From the NCBI GenBank assembly GCA_900088475.1, contig FLMG01001271.1, positions 1-27,543 on the forward strand: DNA of 27,543 nucleotides, read 5' to 3'. Below the pieces are notes generated by a model. It was given only the letters and a program-made list of their open reading frames with translations. It was not told the origin of the DNA and did not search any database. The translations under genes and the position numbers were made by a program. Origin of the DNA: Hyphochytrium catenoides. Lineage: Eukaryota > Sar > Hyphochytriomycetes > Hyphochytriales > Hyphochytriaceae. This document shows positions 21,401 to 27,543 of the stretch, piece by piece (the first letter of the stretch is position 1; each line of letters opens with the position of its first letter).

Positions 21401-23764
21401 ATGTTTAGGCGATGACAAGGGCCCAAAGAGTTGAGAGAAGAGATCAACTTCTTCTTCCATCCCACGCCTTTACCGCACACGGAGCACTTACCGGCTCCGC
21501 CGCTATTGGCATGAATAAGGCCGAGTGCATATAGGGCACCGCCTTCTGAGTAAGGGGAGGCGGAGATACCTCCCTGTGGCAGATAGGGCTGCAGAAGATT
21601 CATGCTCTCCTTCACATGACCCTTATGAATCACGCCTAACCCGCCTGTAGCTGTAAACTTTGCCCAATTGGTAGCCTTGCCCATCCATTCAAGGTTATCC
21701 CGGAGAAAAGAATCCACGGTAGTCCCAGCCTATGCAAATAAATAGGTAGAGGGTAGGGAAGAGAGAGCAAGGGAGTGAGAAACAGAGCTAAAGCTACAGA
21801 GAAGAAGGTTGTTTCTATTCCTCCTTTCTCACCTGCATGTAGCCATGTGCGACGACAGTGGCCCCATGAAGTACTGAGTTCCTATTCTCAACCGCCGTCT
21901 TAATGTTTTTTAGGATTAGAAGGTCGGTCTTATTTTCCCTGTACAGAAAATCCAGAACCAGCTCCCGTGTGTAGCTCCCTTCTAGAATCTGATGGAGGAC
22001 ATTTATCCGCTGGAAGTAGTCGGCAGAGGCGCCAGCAGGTGTAGAGCGCTCGTCCTTGGTCTCTTCGCCTGAGAACATAAAAGAGCCGTCACTCCTCTGG
22101 ACTCCGCAGACGTTTGACTGGACAATGAGACACGGACGATTAAAGTATTGACGTGTGCTAATACCTTCTGAAGCTGCAGTGGCGGCAGGAAGAGCGCTGG
22201 CAACGCTCAAAAGGAACTTCTGGTTCTCGTTTTCGCAAATGTCGAACGCAACCTACAAAGATGGCAAACCCAGAGCAGGCGTAAGCACCAAGCACCACCA
22301 AGCAGCCAACTCACAATGGAAGGTGCCATTTGGCCAACAGCGGAGGAGCAATGAGCATTATCTCACCTGGTAGGCTAGAAGCGCGCTATTAAGGTCTCCT
22401 TGGACCAGCTTTTCTAAATTCTCAGCGATGCCCTTTGAATCGTCCAAAAATTGCAGGCATAGGCAGAGCCCGCTGTAGTCAACCTCAGGCATACTTCTGT
22501 GAAGCTGGAATGCGCAGCACGGAAGGTAATGGGTGTAAGCGATGGCTAACAGAGAGGTAAAAGGCATCATAAGCAGACTACACATAAAATCCCATGATCA
22601 ACGGTTTGAGACAAAGAGCATCGCTTACCCTCACGCAGATCTCGATGACTTTGAGTCTAAAGTCCCTGTGGTCCACCACCGACTGGCACATTTGGAGGCA
22701 CGAACGAAGCATTGAGGCCTTATCCTTGGACTTATTGATTGCCTCCTCCACCTGCGAATGACAGAAGCCGAAATTCGATGAGTCCGTGGAGACGACAGAA
22801 TAATGCCAGAGCATGTCAGGCCACACCTATCTCTCTATATGTATATAGTCAAGACAGGTGACAAGCAGCTTAGAGGCTTGGTGATAGAACTTATGGCGGG
22901 CAGCAGTCTTCATTCAAGAGAATAACGTAGAGAGGAAGGAGAGAGTTGCAGCTCCACCTTGTCCAGCCTTCGGCTTTCGATGGCAACTCCTAGGGCTTGC
23001 GTGTAGGCTCCGTCGGCGTAACATCTTTCAAACATCCGTTCAACAACAGCTTCCATTCTTTTGTCAATGGTGACAGGCTCGTTGGGTTCCAAGGCTTGCT
23101 TGGCCCGGAGGCTGATATACTCATCAATGCACTTTGCTGAGCGTTCGAGATCCAAGAGAGCGCTTTTAAATAAAACGGCATCAAGCAGGAGGATCTAGTG
23201 TCTTACCAATCATCTTTTCAACATACTCAGACTTGCTGCTGATATCAAAGAACTTGCCAGCACTCAGCGCTAGGCGGAGTGCGTCCCCATACTCCTCCAA
23301 ATGGAAATAGCACTGCCAAGGTGGCTGCTGTTAGTGCTTTCCACATATATAGAGAGAAAGGTTTGACACTGTGCTCAGGATAGTACGTTCACCTTAGAGA
23401 CGACTGCGGCTGCAAGCTCTCGTTCTGGAAACGTGTCATCCTCAGCCAAACTTTCAATCAGAGGTAAGCTATCCGCAATCTCTGCCCAAAACTGGTCGAC
23501 GACTTTGTAGAGATACTGCAACGCGTGTGCCTATAAAGAACAACGTGGCACTTACATCTCTATTCGCTCATAAACGTCAAGTCGTACTAACCTTTAGTTT
23601 GTAGTCTTCTTCATCCAGTAGCGCCAGCACACCAGAAGCTGCTCGCAACAATCGAAAAAGTAAGTACATTCACTGTCCCATTCTATTGCAAAGACGGATG
23701 GTTTAATGAGCTTACCGCTGGTGATTGGGGCAGAATGAGGAGTAGAGATTGCTGTTGCCGCCAT
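18422..23764 (-). CDS. RPN2: 26S proteasome regulatory subunit RPN2 (PSMD1)
   Basis: RPN2 is a large scaffold of the base of the 19S regulatory particle. Eighteen exons join to 984 residues plus TAG, the normal family length: 23716-23764, 23592-23638, 23393-23530, 23207-23312, 22958-23136, 22629-22751, 22367-22504, 22165-22252, 21833-22068, 21492-21729, 21136-21306, 20586-20971, 20123-20371, 19721-19927, 19190-19393, 18956-19051, 18729-18872, 18422-18577. The N-terminal helical part has [12 protein letters not shown] and CLQFLDD. From about residue 420 a series of proteasome/cyclosome repeats is plain: [98 protein letters not shown] is the family's signature stretch. A Lys/Glu-rich insert precedes the tail, which holds the RPN13-docking PEPFEW. 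Introns are 61-327 bases, phases 0 and 1 only. The start ATG gives [10 protein letters not shown], like plant RPN2. Confidence 0.97.
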
Positions 23765-25506
23765 GCTGGTGGTGGTGGATCGCTTCGTTAGTTCTGACGA
23801 TGCAAACGGCAGCGTAACGAAGAAGCGCCGCTAAGAACAGGTGTGGTCTCGTATCCAAAGGACCCTCCTTGGTCAACCCCACTTCAATATCCTTCCACTA
23901 TGGCGGAGTTCCTATAATACCGTCTTTCAACGACTTCTCTTTCGTCTACCACGAGGCACTCTTTCGGTCTCTGCTCCGTGATGACTTTATAACCGTCCTA
24001 CTCATCTCGCAGTTCACCTCTACGTTTTGAAGATCCTCGATATCTTCTTGGTTGCAGGCCCGATAATCGCTCTTCAGACTCTGTCGCAGCGGCGAATCCA
24101 AGCGGCAAAAGGGCGGAAGTCGAAAGAAATCCGGCGATCTTCCCCTAGCGTGCATTCTGGATAGGAGGCCAGAGGTATGGCCTCTATTTAGGCAAATATC
24201 TTCAATGATCAAGCTTATCCGTGATATGCTATAGTACTTGGCAGGTACTTGACAATTACATTACAAGTACACGTAGAACGTACCGTAGTAGGGTTTTGAT
24301 AGTTACCTACTTGTTGTTTGTACTTGATATTTGTATGATTTGGTACTTGCGGTACTGGTCATGAGGATTTTGTTGAGGAATCATCATGATTAGGACGTTT
24401 TCTCTTCGTTTATCCTCATCAAGATAGAGCTCTCTTCTTCTTCTGCTGGGGCTAGCGATGAAGGAAGGATAATAATAATTCAAGGAACTGTGAGTGGAGC
24501 TCTTTTGCCCTCATTATTGGGACGATCTCTGTACCGTCGTCCTGCTGCATACTACATCCACTACACGAAGGAGGAGGAGGCAGCGGTGCTGGCGCGGCGG
24601 GGGACTCTTCTTGCCATCCATCATCATCATCGTCAAGTTCTAAAGTAATAGGAGGAGTGTAACTCTTCTATATACCATCATCTGCAACAAGGGGCAGAAG
24701 AACCATTTTATAGAGGAGGAAAACAAACAAATGTGACAGAAGGAGACCACGAACGCAAGAACAGCACTGACCGATTAGCTATATGGCTGTCTGATTTTTT
24801 CAAATTTTCGCGTTTGATAATCAAAACGTAGAACTCATCCATCGATTTTCTCATTGTAGAACACCATTTACCAGAAATACATGCCGGAAAATTAGAAAGA
24901 ACGCATTGCTTGGGGTAACTTTCCCTTGCACACCATATGTAGAATCCACCCCCACCATCAATATTACTATCTATTAGGGGTGTCCTCTACCTATGTAGCC
25001 AGAGATGTCCGAGCCGCTTGACTTCACTTTAACGGCTGTTGGTTCTCGGCAGCGCGGAGACTCATCTTCATACTTTCCACCGCAACGCCAAAACCGGAGA
25101 AAAACGATTTCTTGGATTCACATTTCAAAGTTCAGCTCCGCGGGTTCTGACCTCCTGAATTCTGACTCTTCGTCTCGGCTCCCATCATCAAGGGATAGAG
25201 CCAGCGCTATCCGTGTTACCTGCTTGCTGTCTTCAGCGGGCGGTGCTCAATAGTGGATGATCGACAAGCATTAAGTGTGAACCGTCTTGAGATCATTGAA
25301 GCGCAGGAAGCGCTGTTCCCACCCTTCTGTGGTCTTGCTTGTGTCCCTTTGGCATTCACGGAGGGCAATAAAGGTGGAAGTGTGTCCTCTCTCTGACTGT
25401 AAATTGGACGTGTTGATCCTTACCTGCTTCTTTTTGTCTTAGAATTCTGGTGTGAGGAAAGAACGGCATTTTCGATCGAAGCTTCCGGACAAGGGCTAAG
25501 CGTAAT
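23765..25506. other. divergent intergenic region between RPN2 and the AT-hook gene
   Basis: About 1.7 kb separating two genes transcribed away from each other, so it should contain both promoters. It holds the GTACTTG cluster at 24234-24357 and Ser/His-rich triplet runs near 24420-24450 and 24617-24632. A strong pyrimidine tract ending in AG at 25442 looks like a splice acceptor, so the AT-hook gene may have a 5' untranslated exon in this region. I support no gene here. Confidence 0.5.
24234..24357. repeat. cluster of GTACTTG motifs
   Basis: Exact GTACTTG occurs at 24234-24240, 24245-24251, 24320-24326 and 24343-24349, and its reverse complement at 24264-24270. CTACTTG at 24307-24313 and GTACTG at 24352-24357 are near matches. 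That is five exact 7-mers in about 116 bases, roughly 470-590 bases upstream of the RPN2 start codon. The mixed orientation and irregular spacing fit a transcription factor site cluster better than a tandem repeat. Confidence 0.6.
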
Positions 25507-26999
25507 ATGGATCGAAGTCACCCTATGCATGGTGCATCGGGAGATGTTGGCTCCGGCCATAATCCGTTTTCCCTTCCCCATATCGTGGATCAGCCTTACT
25601 TAAATCAAAGCCTGGCCGGCGTAGATGGTGCTCCGTTTGGAGCTCCATCTCATGATATCATGCCAGTTCGCAGAGGCCGAGGAAGGCCTAGAAAATATCC
25701 GGTGGGCGAGAAGCCGCCCAAAAAGGCAAAGAAAGAGAAACCTCCAGTGCCTATCGTTACTCCCCTGATACCTCCAGAAGGCTATGTAGCCCCGGGAAAC
25801 TCTAGTAAATCGGTGCACCAAAAGGCTGCATTGATGAGGCTGTTCGAACAGGATCAGACTCCAAAGAAGGATGCTATCAGGGATGTCGTGATGAAAACTG
25901 GGCTTGATTACAGGGAGTGCCTCAAATGGTTTGTAGGTCAGCGTGGAGCAGCCAAAAAGAAAGGGAAGGGCAATGAAGAGGAAGGAACCACCGGCGGAGA
26001 AACCGCTGCAGGTTCGAGCCAGAAAGTAGAGGAGAAAGAATCTCCTAAGCCCATGGAAGAGGCGGAGCTCAGCAGCACACGGCCCGCGGCTCGCCCCCGC
26101 CCAGACGTAACAAACCTTACCAAATCTCAAACCAAGGCCGCAAGGGAGTGGGCCTGCCAATATTCTTTGGTTGACGATTTGGCTGAGAAAGAATATATGA
26201 TTCACCAGCTGGTGGACCAGCTTAATGTTAAGAGGCGGAAAGAGCTCAGGAATCTGCTCGTCAAAGAACCCTTACGTCTGGAAATTCCGAAAAATTTTAA
26301 AGTTAGGAAGAGTGCAGCGGACCCCTCTTTGACCCGTGATGCGCTGATTGAGCGTGCCGATCACTGCTGGAGTTATCTGAAGCAACGGTTCGGAGCACAG
26401 GAGAAGGAACCGGGCGAGGAGAACTGTCTGGATGAGAGTAAGCTGCCGTCGTGTCTCTCTCGCATACATTCTTCTCACCCATGTTTCTGCTGTTGCTATT
26501 GTTCACTTTGCTCACTTCTTGCTTCTCGGAGTAGGAACGGGTTGCTCTATTTATCGCACACCCTAATCTTTCCACTATTAGCCCCTGATGGGCTTCTGCT
26601 GTGACTAGTCTAACTTGTCCTACATACGCAGATGGCAATTTGTTGCTTGATGCTGCCATGGTGGCCGGGCTAGAGGCGATGTTTTCCCGGCATCGCGACT
26701 ATTTTATGGCCCTTGTGTACCGCTTCAACATCAAAGGTGTGATAGCTAACCTTGAACTGAAACCATAGGGACGGATAGCAATGGATATTTGTATATTCTT
26801 CCGTCTTTTGCCTGACGTCTTCATGGCTTCCTCTTTCGATTCTGTAGACATGTTCCGCCGGCAGATTGTTAAGGAGGCTCGTTCAGAGTTTGAAGGCAAG
26901 AAGAAAGTTGGGACAAAGAGGACCGCTAAGGACTCCAAGTCGCCTTCGGCAGCAAAGAAAGTAAAGAGACAGGATTCGGGGTCTATCGGATATGTCTGA
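25507..26999 (+). CDS. AT-hook and homeodomain-like nuclear protein
   Basis: Three exons, 25507-26437, 26632-26736 and 26848-26999, join in frame to 395 residues plus TGA. An AT-hook core (RRGRGRPRK, residues 55-63), which binds the minor groove of AT-rich DNA, is followed by a Lys-rich stretch. Residues about 95-152 resemble a homeodomain: ALMRLFEQDQTPKKDA, then GLDYRECLKWFVGQR with the WF pair at 141-142 and Arg 146, but Gly where the invariant Asn51 should be. An acidic linker and a conserved-looking helical region (~207-305) follow. The third exon is basic (KKKVGTKRTAKDSK, AAKKVKRQD) and may hold a nuclear localisation signal. An in-frame TGA at 25453-25455 supports the chosen start. A chromatin or transcription role is inferred; I do not recognise the full-length family. 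Confidence 0.8.
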
Positions 27000-27253
27000 G
27001 AGAGGATGTAGAATCCAAGTTGCACACTGCGAGATTGATACTGATCTAGACGAGGGACCACACAGAGAGTTGAGGAGAAAGGCATAGCAAGCAATGCAGT
27101 TCTCAGAGAATGATGTTTAACTTGTAACATTATTTGTGATTGAGTTGATGCTTTAACACATCATTAAAAGCCTTATGGCCCCATGCGTATACTTTCCCTT
27201 CCCAATCTCTTCTCTTTTCCCCTAAACAGACCAATTACATTCGAAGCCTATGC
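27000..27253. other. convergent 3' intergenic spacer
   Basis: Only 254 bases separate the stop codons of the AT-hook gene (plus) and the last partial gene (minus). ATTAAA, a common polyadenylation signal variant, lies at 27163-27168 on the plus strand, about 165 bases after the AT-hook stop. The two 3' untranslated regions probably approach or overlap one another. Confidence 0.5.
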
Positions 27254-27543
27254 CTACTCGTCATCGTCATCATCATCTGCCATCTCATCCGCCTCGATTG
27301 ATTCCTTGGCCCAGGTCTCAGCCTCATCCCTGATAACAATGTACAGTTGGCGACGCGGAATAATTAGGAACCGATCGGTATACGATGAGTCCAGGAGAAC
27401 ACGGAGGGTCCAGGAGAAGACGGGGGGATTCGAGTCACATGAGCTTGACAAAATGCAAGAATGGAACAATATGGCGAAGCTGACCTGATCTCTTTCGGTA
27501 CCATACGGTGCTTCCATTGAGTCTCCTCACAGATCCAGCTAAG
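27254..27543 (-). CDS. 3' end of an unrecognised gene with an acidic tail, cut by the window edge
   Basis: Modelled as two exons: 27485-27543, open to the edge and reading LSWICEETQWKHRMVPKEI, and 27254-27329, reading DEAETWAKESIEADEM followed by a run of six Asp, Glu and TAG. A GTCAGC donor and a TTATCAG acceptor join them in phase. Without splicing the frame is also open from an internal ATG, giving an 87-residue reading that shares the same tail, so the intron is not certain. The Trp/Cys-rich piece plus acidic C-terminus does not match a family I can name. Confidence 0.5.

Noticed and set aside
22958-23155. RPN2 exon 5 extended upstream to include MDLERS
   Set aside because: Using that extension needs a non-AG acceptor or breaks phase. 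The CAG acceptor at 23137-23139 joins in phase and gives EKMIAKCIDEY, as in other RPN2 proteins.
24394-24648. 84-codon plus-strand frame without an ATG, ending HHHHRQVLK
   Set aside because: It could be an internal exon, but no partner exon in phase was found, the family is unknown, and the sequence is low-complexity at both ends.
25005-25253. 82-codon plus-strand frame upstream of the AT-hook gene
   Set aside because: Ser/Arg-rich, with no recognisable motif and no donor joining it in frame to 25443; it may be part of an untranslated leader or an upstream open frame.
25600-26205. 201-codon minus-strand frame
   Set aside because: Antisense shadow of the AT-hook gene, whose sense strand shows clear AT-hook and homeodomain-like motifs.
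26438-26604. Read-through of the AT-hook gene's first intron, giving a 365-residue protein with a Cys/Leu-rich end
   Set aside because: The intron has GTAAG and CAG ends, and splicing continues the frame through two further exons with a soluble, basic C-terminus.
1-27543. tRNA, rRNA, CRISPR array, transposon or viral insertion
   Set aside because: I looked on both strands for cloverleaf-like segments, regular spaced repeats, long terminal or inverted repeats and transposase, integrase or capsid motifs, and saw none I could support by eye.

Overview
The window is nuclear DNA from a microbial eukaryote. Protein-coding frames are interrupted by many GT-AG introns of about 60-330 bases. Coding regions are recognisable only after splicing by eye, and there is no sign of operons or bacterial ribosome binding sites. 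The RPN2 protein reads closest to plant or protist forms, which makes a protist or alga (possibly a stramenopile) my best guess. That placement is inference, and nothing in the sequence fixes the taxon.

Layout. Positions 1-114 may hold the first codons of an unrecognised minus-strand gene. Positions 115-2155 hold no gene I can support. Positions 2156-16925, minus strand, hold one very large gene for a Piezo mechanosensitive channel: 34 exons that join in frame to 3114 residues. Positions 16926-18421 hold no certain gene, but possible extra 5' Piezo exons and a microsatellite. Positions 18422-23764, minus strand, hold RPN2/PSMD1, a scaffold subunit of the 26S proteasome: 18 exons, 984 residues, essentially complete. 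Positions 23765-25506 are a long divergent intergenic region with a cluster of GTACTTG motifs. Positions 25507-26999, plus strand, encode a 395-residue nuclear-type protein with an AT-hook and a homeodomain-like fold. Positions 27254-27543, minus strand, hold the 3' end of an unrecognised gene with an acidic tail.

Main discovery. The Piezo gene is not a standard one. Between the segment equivalent to the 'beam' and the last transmembrane repeat, where animal PIEZO1 has its latch/clasp loop, five exons encode a fibronectin type III domain followed by a pleckstrin homology (PH) domain. Each domain is bounded by phase-0 introns, as expected for exon shuffling. The Piezo diagnostic motif PF(X2)E(X6)W, the EE pair and the C-terminal RSPE neck motif are all intact. 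This suggests a working channel with a lipid- or protein-binding module built into its force-transmission lever.

The genes do not form an obvious pathway together. RPN2 is housekeeping, the AT-hook protein is probably a chromatin or transcription factor, and Piezo is a membrane channel. All exon boundaries were set by eye from splice signals, reading phase and family similarity, not from transcripts.
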